This document shows, piece after piece, positions 26,217 to 34,516 of a stretch of DNA of 46,381 bases. Both the position numbers and the translations under genes were made by a program. The stretch's first letter is position 1. Each line of letters begins with the position of its first letter. A model generated the notes under the pieces. The model made no database searches and was not told where the DNA came from. It saw only the letters and a program-made list of their open reading frames with translations. The stretch comes from Leptolyngbya sp. FACHB-8 (GTDB lineage: Bacteria > Cyanobacteriota > Cyanobacteriia > Elainellales > Elainellaceae), in NCBI RefSeq assembly GCF_014695575.1, contig NZ_JACJOO010000034.1:1-46381 (forward strand), in the 5' to 3' direction.

Positions 26217-27437
26217 GTGTCTAAGAAATCCGTTTCCAGCCTGACGGCGGCTGACCTGCAAGACAAACGTGTTTTAGTGCGGAACGACTTCAACGTTCCC
26301 CTCGATGACGCGGGCAACATTACCGATGACACCCGCATTCGTGCGGCGCTGCCGACCATTAATTACCTCACCAAGAATGGTGCGAAGGTAATCCTCAGCA
26401 GCCACTTCGGCCGTCCCAAAGGGGATGATTTCGCCAGCCGCGTGACCGACAAGTTCCGCCTCACCCCCGTTGCTAAGCGCCTGTCGGAGCTGCTGGAGCA
26501 AGAGGTGATCAAGCCTTCTGACTGTATTGGGGATGAAGTCGCCAGCGTTGTTGCCGCTATGAAGCCTGGTCAGGTCATTCTGCTGGAAAACGTGCGTTTC
26601 CACCCCGAAGAAGAAAAGAACGACCCTGAATTCGCCAAGCAGTTGGCCTCTGTTGCGGACCTATACGTTAACGATGCGTTCGGTACAGCCCACCGCGCCC
26701 ACGCCTCCACAGAAGGTGTGACCAAGTACCTCTCCACCTCGGTTGCTGGCTTCCTGATCGAGAAAGAGCTGGAGTACCTCCAGAATGCGATCGACAATCC
26801 CCAGCGTCCCCTAGCTGCCATCATCGGTGGCTCCAAAGTATCCAGCAAAATTACCGTTATCGAAGCGCTGCTTGAGAAAGTCGACAAGCTGCTGATCGGC
26901 GGCGGTATGATCTTCACCTTCTACAAAGCTCGTGGCCTGAGCGTCGGTAAGTCTCTGGTAGAAGACGAGTTTCTGGAACTGGCGAAGACCCTGGAAGCCA
27001 AAGCCAAGGAGAAGGGCGTTGATCTGTTGCTGCCCACCGATGTGGTTGTGGCGGATAACTTCTCTCCCGATGCCAACGCTCAAACTGTTAGCGTTGAGTC
27101 AATTCCGGATGGCTGGATGGGTCTGGATATCGGGCCCGACTCGGTGAAGGTGTTCCAGGATGCCCTGAAGCAGTGCAAGTCCGTCGTCTGGAACGGCCCC
27201 ATGGGTGTGTTTGAGTTTGACAAGTTTGCACAGGGTACTGAGGCGATCGCCCACACCCTGGCTGAACTCACCGGCACCGGCACCACCACCATCATCGGCG
27301 GTGGCGACTCCGTAGCGGCGGTTGAGAAAGTGGGTGTTGCCGAGAAGATGAGCCACATCTCCACGGGTGGCGGTGCTAGCCTCGAACTGCTGGAAGGCAA
27401 AGTCCTTCCCGGTATCTCAGCACTGAATGATGCCTAA
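26217..27437 (+). CDS. pgk: Phosphoglycerate kinase
   Basis: 406 residues. Catalyses 1,3-bisphosphoglycerate + ADP to 3-phosphoglycerate + ATP, and the reverse step in the Calvin cycle. Seen: [17 protein letters not shown] (family: RVDFNVPL, here Arg-Asn-Asp), SHFGRPKG, the [15 protein letters not shown] block, [18 protein letters not shown] and the nucleotide loop [11 protein letters not shown]. The GTG start gives (M)SKKSVSSL, matching cyanobacterial Pgk, with AGAGAGG next to it. Its last codons and stop lie inside the first unit of a 64-bp tandem duplication. Confidence 0.97.
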   Translation: MSKKSVSSLTAADLQDKRVLVRNDFNVPLDDAGNITDDTRIRAALPTINYLTKNGAKVILSSHFGRPKGDDFASRVTDKFRLTPVAKRLSELLEQEVIKPSDCIGDEVASVVAAMKPGQVILLENVRFHPEEEKNDPEFAKQLASVADLYVNDAFGTAHRAHASTEGVTKYLSTSVAGFLIEKELEYLQNAIDNPQRPLAAIIGGSKVSSKITVIEALLEKVDKLLIGGGMIFTFYKARGLSVGKSLVEDEFLELAKTLEAKAKEKGVDLLLPTDVVVADNFSPDANAQTVSVESIPDGWMGLDIGPDSVKVFQDALKQCKSVVWNGPMGVFEFDKFAQGTEAIAHTLAELTGTGTTTIIGGGDSVAAVEKVGVAEKMSHISTGGGASLELLEGKVLPGISALNDA

Positions 27438-27556
27438 GGTTTGTTTCTAGTTTTTGAGGTGCTTCGCACCTCAAAAACTAAAGGGATGACTTGATGCCTA
27501 AGGTTTGTTTCTAGTTTTCCGGGTGTTTCGCACCCGGAAAAATAAAGGGATGACCT
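27429..27556 (+). repeat. 64-bp tandem duplication of the pgk 3' end and its hairpin
   Basis: Two units (27429-27492 and 27493-27556), both starting GATGCCTAAGGTTTGTTTC, which includes the pgk stop, and ending AAAGGGATGAC. Each unit has a TTC-capped hairpin. The inner stem differs: TGAGGTG/CACCTCA in unit 1 against CCGGGTG/CACCCGG in unit 2. The three changed pairs are compensated on both sides. Unit 1 is the likely pgk terminator stem. Confidence 0.85.
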
Positions 27557-27618
27557 GAGTAATTGAGACTTGATTCAACAACGTTGAGGGGATACCGAAT
27601 CGGTATCCCTTTTTGTTT

Positions 27619-27687
27619 AGGACTTACGTGTTTGTGTTGGGTGTGGTGTGCTTCGCACACCACACCCAACACAAACACGTAAGTCCT
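27619..27687. repeat. 33-bp-arm perfect palindrome between pgk and glnN
   Basis: Arms 27619-27651 and 27655-27687 are perfectly complementary (begins AGGACTTACGTGTTTGTG) with loop TTC (27652-27654). The largest perfect inverted repeat in the window, between convergent pgk and glnN. T5 at 27601-27615 and A-tract beyond suggest nearby terminators as well. Confidence 0.85.
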
Positions 27688-27704
27688 GTTGAAGGCTTCA
27701 GGGC

Positions 27705-27742
27705 AAAAAAACACCAGGTGTTTTTGGAAACACCCGGTGTCT
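27705..27742 (-). terminator. glnN Rho-independent terminator
   Basis: ACACCAGGTGTTT (27711-27723) pairs with AAACACCCGGTGT (27728-27740), one mismatch; on the - strand it is followed by T6 (A-run 27705-27710). 34 bases after glnN. Closely similar to the hairpin at 31404-31437. Confidence 0.8.
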
Positions 27743-27775
27743 GGCCTTTTAGAATGAGGGCGATCGCCCACCACC

Positions 27776-29947
27776 CTACTTAATGAAGAGCATTTCCTGA
27801 TACTTGGGCAACGGCCACAGATCATCTGCAACTTCGCCCTCCAGGGCATCAGCATACTCGCGCACCTTATCCATTAGCGGACGGAGGGTTGTGGCGGAAT
27901 ATTGCATGTGCTCCTCAGTGCTGGAGAAATCATGGTTATCCAGGGCACTTTCCAATTTGCTGACGGTATCCATCATCAATTTGGTTAGCGCAGCCACCTT
28001 CTCAGCGCTTTCTTTTTCCAATTCAATGCCGATCGCCTTCAAGCTGGCAATGCTGCTAGAGAGTTCTGTCAGATAGCGGAACGCTGCCGGGTAAATCACC
28101 GTTTTGGCGAGGCTGATAACCAGCTTGGCCTCCATAGCAATGACTTGAATGTATTGCTCGCCATAGACCTCAAAGCGGCTTTCTAGCTCCTTGGCTGTCA
28201 ACACACCCGTCCGTTCGAACAGTTCTTCAACGTCAGGCTGCTTCAAGACGGGCAACGCATCGGCGCTGGTCGGGAGATTTTTTAGCCCCCGCTCTACTGC
28301 CATCTTGTGCCATTCCTCGGAGTAGCCATTGCCTCCGAAGATGACCGCACTATGAAGCTCCATAACCTTTTTCAGCACGGTATAAGCGGCCTGATTCAAG
28401 TCAGCCCCTTTCGCTAACTCGGCTTCCAGCTCGTCAGCAACCCAGGTGAGGGAGTCGGACAGGATTGTATTCATGGCCACGAGGGGGCCAGATACCGCCT
28501 GGTTGGAGCCCACGGCACGGAATTCAAAGCGGTTGCCCGTGAAGGCGAAGGGGGAGGTGCGGTTGCGATCGCCCGGATCCCTCGGAAACTCTGGCAGAGT
28601 ATCCACACCCAGACTCATCACCCCAGGATGGGACGAGGCTTTGACATCCCCCTGTTTAATTTGCTCGAACACATCCTCCAGTTGGGAACCCAGATATACC
28701 GAGATGATGGCGGGAGGTGCTTCGTTGGCCCCCAGACGATGGTCATTGCTGGCGGATGCGACCACCGCCCGTAGGAGTGGCCCATACTTGTGAACGCCAC
28801 GAATGACCGCGCCGCAGAACAGCAAAAATTGCAGGTTGGCGTGGGGAGTGTCGCCCGGATCGAGCAGGTTGCCCTGGGTGGCATTGCCCACTGACCAATT
28901 GACGTGTTTGCCAGAACCGTTGATGCCTGCAAACGGCTTTTCATGGAGCAGGCAGACAAAGCCGTGCTTCTTGGCCGTGTTCCGCAGAATCGTCATGGTC
29001 ATCTGCTGGTGGTCACTGGCAACGTTGGCCGCTTCAAAGACAGGCGCGATTTCAAATTGGCCAGGAGCTACTTCGTTATGGCGGGTTTTGGCCGGGATGC
29101 CCAACCGATACATGCGCTCTTCCACGTCTTGCATGAAGATTTGCACCCGCTCGGGGATAGCGCCGAAGTAGTGATCGTCAAACTGCTGACCCTTAGCGGC
29201 GGGTCTACCAAACAGCGTCCGCCCCGTGAGGAGCAGGTCAGGGCGACTGTTGGCGAAATGAGTATCCACCAGGAAATACTCTTGCTCAGCTCCGCAGCTT
29301 GAGTTGACGGGAGCGACGTCGGTATGACCCAACAGCTTGAGCAGCCGTGTAGCCGCTTTGCTCATGACAGCATTGGAGCGGAGGAGCGGAGTTTTTTTAT
29401 CAAGGGCTTCACCTGTCCAGGAGATGAAAACCGTTGGGATACAGAGAGTTGCCCCGTTATCCGTTTGCATGATGTAGGCGGGGCTGGTGACATCCCACGC
29501 TGTGTAACCGCGTGCCTCGAAAGTGGAGCGGATGCCGCCATTGGGGAACGAGGAGCCATCCGGCTCGCCCTGCACTAACACTTTGCCGGTAAATTCTGTA
29601 ATTACGGAGCCGTCACTTTGCACTGAGACGAAGCCATCGTGCTTCTCAGCGGTGATGTTGGTCATCGGGTAGAAGACGTGGGCATAGTAGAGCGCCCCCT
29701 TGGAAATGGCCCAATCCTTCATGGCGGCAGCGACCACCCCCGCCACCGAGACGTCTAGTTTGCCGCCCGTTTTTACTGTTTTCTGAATCGCTTTGAAGAC
29801 ATCTTTAGGCAGACACGCCTGCATTTTGTTCAGAGTGAAGACATCGGTTGCCCACAACTCTTCCAAACGAGTGGGAAGCTTGGCGGGTACTTTTTCGCGA
29901 TCGGTAATCTGACAAATGGCGGTGAAGCGTGACTCGTTGCCGCTCAT
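27776..29947 (-). CDS. glnN: Glutamine synthetase type III (GlnN)
   Basis: 723 residues, the usual GSIII length. ATP-dependent glutamate + ammonia to glutamine. Seen: GSIII-specific N-terminal region; catalytic glutamates in SSCGAEQEYFLVD; the RHNEVAPGQFEIAP block; HEKPFAGINGSGKHVNWSV (the GS NGSGxHxx motif); NRTSPFAFTGNRFEFRAVGS and the long helical C-terminus. In cyanobacteria GlnN is usually induced by nitrogen starvation through NtcA. No exact GTA-N8-TAC box was found upstream by eye. Convergent with pgk. GSIII is not blocked by the small GS inactivating factors that act on GlnA. Confidence 0.97.
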   Translation of the reverse strand: MSGNESRFTAICQITDREKVPAKLPTRLEELWATDVFTLNKMQACLPKDVFKAIQKTVKTGGKLDVSVAGVVAAAMKDWAISKGALYYAHVFYPMTNITAEKHDGFVSVQSDGSVITEFTGKVLVQGEPDGSSFPNGGIRSTFEARGYTAWDVTSPAYIMQTDNGATLCIPTVFISWTGEALDKKTPLLRSNAVMSKAATRLLKLLGHTDVAPVNSSCGAEQEYFLVDTHFANSRPDLLLTGRTLFGRPAAKGQQFDDHYFGAIPERVQIFMQDVEERMYRLGIPAKTRHNEVAPGQFEIAPVFEAANVASDHQQMTMTILRNTAKKHGFVCLLHEKPFAGINGSGKHVNWSVGNATQGNLLDPGDTPHANLQFLLFCGAVIRGVHKYGPLLRAVVASASNDHRLGANEAPPAIISVYLGSQLEDVFEQIKQGDVKASSHPGVMSLGVDTLPEFPRDPGDRNRTSPFAFTGNRFEFRAVGSNQAVSGPLVAMNTILSDSLTWVADELEAELAKGADLNQAAYTVLKKVMELHSAVIFGGNGYSEEWHKMAVERGLKNLPTSADALPVLKQPDVEELFERTGVLTAKELESRFEVYGEQYIQVIAMEAKLVISLAKTVIYPAAFRYLTELSSSIASLKAIGIELEKESAEKVAALTKLMMDTVSKLESALDNHDFSSTEEHMQYSATTLRPLMDKVREYADALEGEVADDLWPLPKYQEMLFIK

Positions 29948-30191
29948 ATAACTCTGCTTGTCCTTAAATATTGGGTCAGGGAATGCTTGAAAGGCTGATT
30001 CTTACACAGCTTCTTTATCAAAAACTACCGTTTCTAGCGTTCAATCAAACAACCCCTCACCGAGAGTACTGTGTGGCGATCGCACAAAAGGTATGAAAGA
30101 TAGTAAAGCGACAAAAACCCGATTCAAGCTCTCAACAAATTAAGCCATAATTTACCACAAAAAATCACTGAAAGGGTCCTTAAGATAACGC

Positions 30192-30328
30192 TGACAGTAA
30201 TTCTTGTTATGGGCTTAAAAGGTAAGAGTTTGTACCCGTAGGGCATGAACTCTCACCTTTAAGCTAAGAAACAGCCCGCTTCGGCAGACTGTATTCTTGG
30301 CTTAATTCAAAATGAGAATTTCTGGGTT
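30192..30328. mobile_element. MITE-like element B copy 2
   Basis: Ends CAGTAATTCTTGTTATG and, read from the right, AGAAATTCTCATTTTG, matching the ends of the element at 21594-21714. Inner hairpin AGGTAAGAGTT/AACTCTCACCT around a loop containing CCCGTAGGGCATG, nearly the loop of copy 1 (CGCCCATAGGGCACG). Here the right half is longer (CAGCCCGCTTCGGC insertion) and no flanking duplication is evident. Confidence 0.55.
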
Positions 30329-30723
30329 ACTGAAGAGGGCGGTCAAGGCAGCTTTCCAACTATTTGTAAACCTTAATCCTACGGAATTACATTCCCTAAA
30401 GCTATAAATAGTGGCTTATACTTGACCGATGAATTATTCCTTGTCTCTGATTAGTAGCAATACTTTTTAGGGGCTTTTTTTAGAGACTTTTATGGTCCTT
30501 TGTATTTCGCCTCACCTCTTATCAAGCTCTCAATAGATCAGCGATTTCCTTGTAGGCAGAGGTGAGGCGATCGCCCAACACCCGAATCACCGCTGCTTGA
30601 AATGAGGCAGCAATGTAGAGTCAGCAGGGCGCTCGCCAAGCTCATCTCCGGTAACCAGCGGACTGAATACTCTGGTTGTATCAGCATCAGGCATGGGGCA
30701 AGCTAAAGAATAGACTTCTTGCA

Positions 30724-30758
30724 TGAATCGTTGCGCAACAAAGCTGCGCAACGATTCA
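30724..30758 (-). terminator. Hairpin downstream of the glutathione peroxidase gene
   Basis: Perfect 14-bp arms TGAATCGTTGCGCA and complement with loop ACAAAGC, 67 bases past the stop. Weak T-tract; termination role is inferred. Confidence 0.5.
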
Positions 30759-30825
30759 CGTCCTCAAAAACGATGCATGCAGAAGGTCTAATGAAAAGCG
30801 AAAGGAATCTGGTGGGGCGATCGCG

Positions 30826-31308
30826 CTACTTCGCCAATTCTGCCTCGATCGCCGAAATCAGCTCAGGCGAATTTGGGGCAACCCGACTGGGAAAACGGCC
30901 CACCACTTCCCCCGTTTTGCTAATGAGAAACTTCTCAAAGTTCCAGGCAACATCTCCAGGGGGATTGGAAGACTGGGTCAGAGTCGCGTATAGGGGATGC
31001 TGGTCAGCTCCTTTGGCATGCACCTTGTCAAACATCTCAAAGCTGGCACCGTAGCGGGTCGAGCAAAACTGTTGGATTTCCTCGTTGCTGCCGGGTTCCT
31101 GTGCCCCGAAGTCGTTGCAGGGGAAACCCAGCACTCGCAAGCCCTGGTCTTTGTATTTCTGGTTCAGTTCTTCCAGCCCTTCGTACTGTGGAGTGTAGCC
31201 ACAATAGGAAGCTACATTGACAATGAGAAGAACATTTCCGGCATAGTCACCCAATGTCTTGGAAGTGCCAGTGATGGTGTTTACAGCAATATCCGATACG
31301 GTACTCAT
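30826..31308 (-). CDS. Glutathione peroxidase family protein (thiol peroxidase)
   Basis: 160 residues. Reduces hydroperoxides with thiols; bacterial forms often use thioredoxin. Seen: the catalytic Cys in NVASYCGYTPQY (residue 36, Cys rather than selenocysteine), the GFPCNDFGAQEPG motif with the resolving-type Cys and catalytic Gln, and VAWNFEKFLI with the catalytic Trp. The frame is open to 31389, but the ATG at 31308 gives MSTVSDIAVNTITG, which fits the family. No signal peptide. Downstream of the DUF697 gene on the same strand but separated by palindromes, so likely its own transcript. Confidence 0.93.
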   Translation of the reverse strand: MSTVSDIAVNTITGTSKTLGDYAGNVLLIVNVASYCGYTPQYEGLEELNQKYKDQGLRVLGFPCNDFGAQEPGSNEEIQQFCSTRYGASFEMFDKVHAKGADQHPLYATLTQSSNPPGDVAWNFEKFLISKTGEVVGRFPSRVAPNSPELISAIEAELAK

Positions 31309-31403
31309 AGGAAATGGTGAGTTAGGAATCCATTTTGTAGCGTAACGGTTTTTTGTGAAGTTGTGTAAAGTGGGGCGATCGCCGCTCACTCACCCCAAAA
31401 CTC

Positions 31404-31437
31404 AGACACCAAGTGTTTCTCAAAACACCCGGTGTCT
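31404..31437. repeat. Hairpin similar to the glnN terminator
   Basis: AGACACCAAGTGTTT (31404-31418) and AAACACCCGGTGTCT (31423-31437), mostly paired. The sequence is close to the glnN terminator at 27711-27740, so the two derive from one repeat. Here no T-tract follows directly. Confidence 0.6.
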
Positions 31438-31462
31438 AAGGAGGTTTCTGCATAAGAATCTA

Positions 31463-31515
31463 CCCAGGATGTTGGTGCTTTGCCCGCTTCGCGGGCAAAG
31501 CACCAACATCCTGGG
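31463..31515. repeat. 25-bp-arm perfect TTC-capped palindrome
   Basis: Arms 31463-31487 and 31491-31515, perfectly complementary, starting CCCAGGATGTTGGTGC and capped CCCGC-TTC-GCGGG. Lies after the DUF697 gene (-) and before the glutathione peroxidase gene. Stem sequence unlike the others, cap the same. Confidence 0.8.
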
Positions 31516-31568
31516 GGTAATTTCATTGTTGGAAATCTCCTAACCTCTACAACTTCAGCCAAGCTTTT

Positions 31569-32132
31569 CTAAAGCCGAGACAGCAACTCCTGCTTTTTCG
31601 CCTGAAACTCTTCCTCCGTCAGCACGCCCTGTTCCTTCAACTTGCCGAGCTGCTCTAGCGTCTGAAAAATCTTGGCGGCATCATCGCCCTTATCATTCTC
31701 TAAATCAGATACGTAGGTTTTTCCGCGCTCGAAGGCTGAATCGTAAATCGTTTTGAGCTGGTCTTCTACAAAGTTGTTCAGCGTACCCGAATTTGAGAAA
31801 TGGTTAACAGCGACCTGCCCCACGGCATAGGTTGATGCTCCGGAGGTCAGCGCCATCGAAGCCCCACCCACCAGCGTTCCAACGCCAGGAAGGGCTTTGA
31901 GGAAGCTGGCTCCCAGCCGCGCCAGGCTTGTTCCCGTCAATGCCGAGACAAACGCTTTGCCATTGCTTTTGGAATAATCCACGCCATAAAGCTGGGCCAA
32001 TTGCTGAAGCATTTCCAGTTGAATTGCCGTAACCGCCGCAAAATCTACCAGAGGAATCGGAATCAATCCACCACCCATCGCCCACAACACATGGGTACGG
32101 ATGATCGCTTCAGCTTGCGTATTCTGGCTCAT
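31569..32132 (-). CDS. DUF697-type membrane-associated protein with SHOCT tail
   Basis: 187 residues. Residues ~10-110 match the DUF697/'EcsC-like small' cyanobacterial pattern (HVLWAMGGGLIPIPLVDFAAVTAIQLEML ... YGVDYSKSNGKAF ... LPGVGTLVGG), with two Gly/Ala-rich hydrophobic stretches likely to associate with membrane. The last ~30 residues, LEQLGKLKEQGVLTEEEFQAKKQELL, form a SHOCT domain, a short oligomerising motif. Function unknown. ATG at 32132, upstream GGGAAA weak. Last gene before the AT-rich accessory block. Confidence 0.8.
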   Translation of the reverse strand: MSQNTQAEAIIRTHVLWAMGGGLIPIPLVDFAAVTAIQLEMLQQLAQLYGVDYSKSNGKAFVSALTGTSLARLGASFLKALPGVGTLVGGASMALTSGASTYAVGQVAVNHFSNSGTLNNFVEDQLKTIYDSAFERGKTYVSDLENDKGDDAAKIFQTLEQLGKLKEQGVLTEEEFQAKKQELLSRL

Positions 32133-32577
32133 GGGTGTTTCCCTATAAAACAGTAGGAGAATTTGTCTCTCGGTTAATGGTATTTCAGTTAAAACACATC
32201 CCAGAGGTATCTACCACTAGTACTCTTGTGGTCACACACTCATTCATTGACAGCACAAACCAATCGATTTTTTGGCTTTAATAAGCCTTCATTGATAGTA
32301 TTTACAGAATTCAGAGAAGAGTTTTCAGAAAATTAAACTTTTTGTAAAGAGCAGGTTGTTTCAACTTTGCGAAAGCTACCTTAGAACAAGGCTTTCCAGT
32401 CTTATATTATGACGTCCTAGAGAAGCTAGCTTCTAAATACTTCTCTTAAATAAGTTTAAGGTGCATTCAAATAAATGTTTGCTCAACAATTACTGAGTGA
32501 GCATAGTCCTTATGAATTTACAGAACATAAACAGCTATTGATTTTTTGCCAAACATATTGTTTCAAAAAGGGGAATC
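32133..32577. other. AT-rich left border of the accessory block
   Basis: 445 bp, clearly more AT-rich than the flanking housekeeping DNA. No gene is supported. It contains the leader of the HNH gene (AAAAGGGGAATC before its ATG). No flanking direct repeats, tRNA or integrase were seen. Confidence 0.5.
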
Positions 32578-33705
32578 ATGAATTTAGCCAGAGCAATAGG
32601 ATCATTGTCCTCTAGCGACTTACCGTTAATTAGCGATCGCGAACAGCTACTTTTTACTATTGAAGACACCCGTAAACGTGCTGATCAACTGCAAGAACAA
32701 CTAGTTCCAAAACTTAAAACCCTTCTTACAAAGGCTTGCAGCTTGATTAATGAAATTTATGGCGAACATACACTCTCATCGTGCAGAACAACAACAACTC
32801 CGGCTCACCGTCCAAACGCAAAACAAACTAAACCGTTTGAAGTCGCAACTGCTGGTTTAGCGATAGAAGGCCAAGCATGGTTTTTTCAGCAAAGGTTTGA
32901 GTGCGCCCAAGACAGGCTTTATGTCAACTTTTTTGGGTTAAGAGGGTTAGAGGGTAATCCGATCATTCAGGTGCTTAAAAAGTATCCGAGCGAAGCCATT
33001 CGACTATTAGAATATGGTGAATATGAACTCTATTCGGAGACAATTGAATCTCCTAATGAAGATCAGAGTATAAACTTTATTGAATTGATCAGTAGACTAC
33101 AGTTGGTTCCCGAAAGGGAATGGAAGGGCACTTACATTAGCGGAACTCCTATTCATCTTCCGGTTAAAAATGTTGACAGAATTCTTCCAGCACTTCACGA
33201 CTTTATAGTGCTTTTTCCTATCTTCCGTGCCGCAGCCAATGTATTGAATGGAAAAGATGATTGTTTTAGAGACTATACAGAGCGCTTTTGGCGCTGGCAA
33301 AGCAAGCACCAAACTCCAAAAACTGAACCCTCATCTCATCATTTCCCAGACGAAGTAGACACAACACAGGCATTCCGTGAAGGGGCAGTGAAGCAGGTTC
33401 TAGTCAACACTTACGAGCGAGATCCTAAAGCTCGACAGAGATGTATCGATCACTACGGCTCAAGCTGTGTAGTGTGTGGTTTCAATTTTGGTAAGATTTT
33501 TGGCCCCCTGGGCGAAGGTTTTATTCATATCCATCACTTGCGTCCTATTGCGGAAATAGGAGAAGAGTATGAAGTTGATCCAGTTAAAGATCTACGCCCT
33601 GTCTGCCCAAACTGTCATGCTATGATTCACCATCAATCACCAGCCCTGAGTATTGGAGAAATGAAAATATTATTGGAAACTTTTAGTAAGAATTGTGCCT
33701 TCTAA
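32578..33705 (+). CDS. HNH endonuclease with a long N-terminal domain
   Basis: 375 residues. C-terminal ~90 residues form an HNH nuclease: RCIDHYGSSCVVCGF (zinc Cys pair), FIHIHHLRPIAEIG (catalytic His pair), DLRPVCPNCHAMIHH (Asn, second Cys pair and final His). This resembles the McrA/restriction type HNH found in modification-dependent nucleases. The first ~260 residues are not recognised; they include a predicted helix (residues ~25-60) and a beta-rich segment and may be the target-sensing domain. AT-ending codons contrast with the photosystem genes. ATG at 32578 with AAGGGGA upstream. It opens a four-gene + strand cluster. Confidence 0.85.
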   Translation: MNLARAIGSLSSSDLPLISDREQLLFTIEDTRKRADQLQEQLVPKLKTLLTKACSLINEIYGEHTLSSCRTTTTPAHRPNAKQTKPFEVATAGLAIEGQAWFFQQRFECAQDRLYVNFFGLRGLEGNPIIQVLKKYPSEAIRLLEYGEYELYSETIESPNEDQSINFIELISRLQLVPEREWKGTYISGTPIHLPVKNVDRILPALHDFIVLFPIFRAAANVLNGKDDCFRDYTERFWRWQSKHQTPKTEPSSHHFPDEVDTTQAFREGAVKQVLVNTYERDPKARQRCIDHYGSSCVVCGFNFGKIFGPLGEGFIHIHHLRPIAEIGEEYEVDPVKDLRPVCPNCHAMIHHQSPALSIGEMKILLETFSKNCAF

Positions 33706-33764
33706 ATGCACTACTTATTCTAATACTCCTGTTCTACGAAGATATTTTTGAAAAGGTCTGCAAG

Positions 33765-34337
33765 ATGGTAAAGGTTTGGAAGGAGGAGAATTTAGAACGC
33801 CGAACCCAACATTCAACCTTGCAACCTGTATGGAATTACTTCGTTGAAGTTTGTGGATTCACGTTCAAATTTGATTCCATAGAGCAACTTGAACAGGTGC
33901 TTGAATACTACAGGCAGAAAATTCATCCCAGTTCCATCATTCCGCGCTTAGATCGGTCTCTTGAAAAGATCGATCGGTCTTTAATTCAGCGTTGGTATGA
34001 ACGGCTTCCGCTCTATTTACGGAAAGAACCCAAACGACAGAAAGTGGTCGCGGCTCTGGAACAGGCACGCCAAAGAATTCACGATGATGATTTAACGATT
34101 CATCCGACTGAAACTCCCAAAGGAAAACCCGTACGTTTTGAGCCCGTTAGTGAAGCATTCTGGTGCCGGACGTGCGATCGCCCTCTCGGCTACGGTCGCT
34201 GCAAACGCTGCCGCGCTAAACAAGCCCTCGACCCCGAAAAGTACAAACCCAAAGAACCATCGATCCCCTTCTGCAACACCTGCGGCGTCAATCTTGGACA
34301 GGGCAGCTGCAAATGGTGCAAAGCCCGCAGAAGCTGA
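33765..34337 (+). CDS. Double zinc-ribbon protein
   Basis: 190 residues, function unknown. N-terminal ~120 residues are helical and charged (EQLEQVLEYYRQKIHPSS..., RWYERLPLYLRKEPKRQKVVAALEQARQRI). The C-terminus has two near-identical four-Cys ribbons: CRTCDRPLGYGRCKRCRA and CNTCGVNLGQGSCKWCKA, separated by a Lys/Pro linker. Each CxxC-x7-CxxC fits a zinc-binding, possibly nucleic-acid-binding module. The frame opens at 33693 inside the HNH gene, but the ATG at 33765 with AAAGGT upstream is better; the gap to the HNH gene is then 59 bp. Probably part of the same transcript. Confidence 0.7.
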   Translation: MVKVWKEENLERRTQHSTLQPVWNYFVEVCGFTFKFDSIEQLEQVLEYYRQKIHPSSIIPRLDRSLEKIDRSLIQRWYERLPLYLRKEPKRQKVVAALEQARQRIHDDDLTIHPTETPKGKPVRFEPVSEAFWCRTCDRPLGYGRCKRCRAKQALDPEKYKPKEPSIPFCNTCGVNLGQGSCKWCKARRS

Positions 34338-34516
34338 CAAGAACCATAAAAGACTTTCAGTTGTGTGCGTAGATCACTTAAAGTGCAGCTGCGATTTCAT
34401 AAATAACATATGAAGCTTACTTGGGCTTCCTGATAGGGAATTGGTTATTAGAAAGGAGAATTGTCCCCAACTGGGCACATATAAAAACATGCCTGGCAGT
34501 CTCCCGGATTATAAGC
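34338..34516. other. Spacer upstream of the nuclease-ParA gene
   Basis: Not a gene as far as seen. Contains AGAAAGGAGAATT at 34450, a good Shine-Dalgarno with no matching ATG, and TATAAA and ATTATAAG sequences that could be a -10. A promoter here would separate the ParA/ParB pair from the two upstream genes. The ParA frame is open back to a TTG at 34421. Confidence 0.35.

Larger units (their letters stand above)
29948..30825. other. 0.88-kb spacer between glnN and the glutathione peroxidase gene
   Basis: Contains the glnN promoter region (left), MITE-like element B copy 2 (30192-30328) and a hairpin (30724-30758). No gene is supported. No exact NtcA box seen; GTAATTCTTGTTAT at 30197 is a near miss inside the repeat. 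Confidence 0.45.

Noticed and set aside
27438-27690. The repeats after pgk as a CRISPR array
   Set aside because: Only two 64-bp units, no constant repeat/spacer pattern; each unit is itself a hairpin and contains the pgk stop.
30197-30210. NtcA box upstream of glnN
   Set aside because: GTAATTCTTGTTAT fits only as GTA-N8-TAT and lies inside a dispersed repeat; no exact GTA-N8-TAC was seen.
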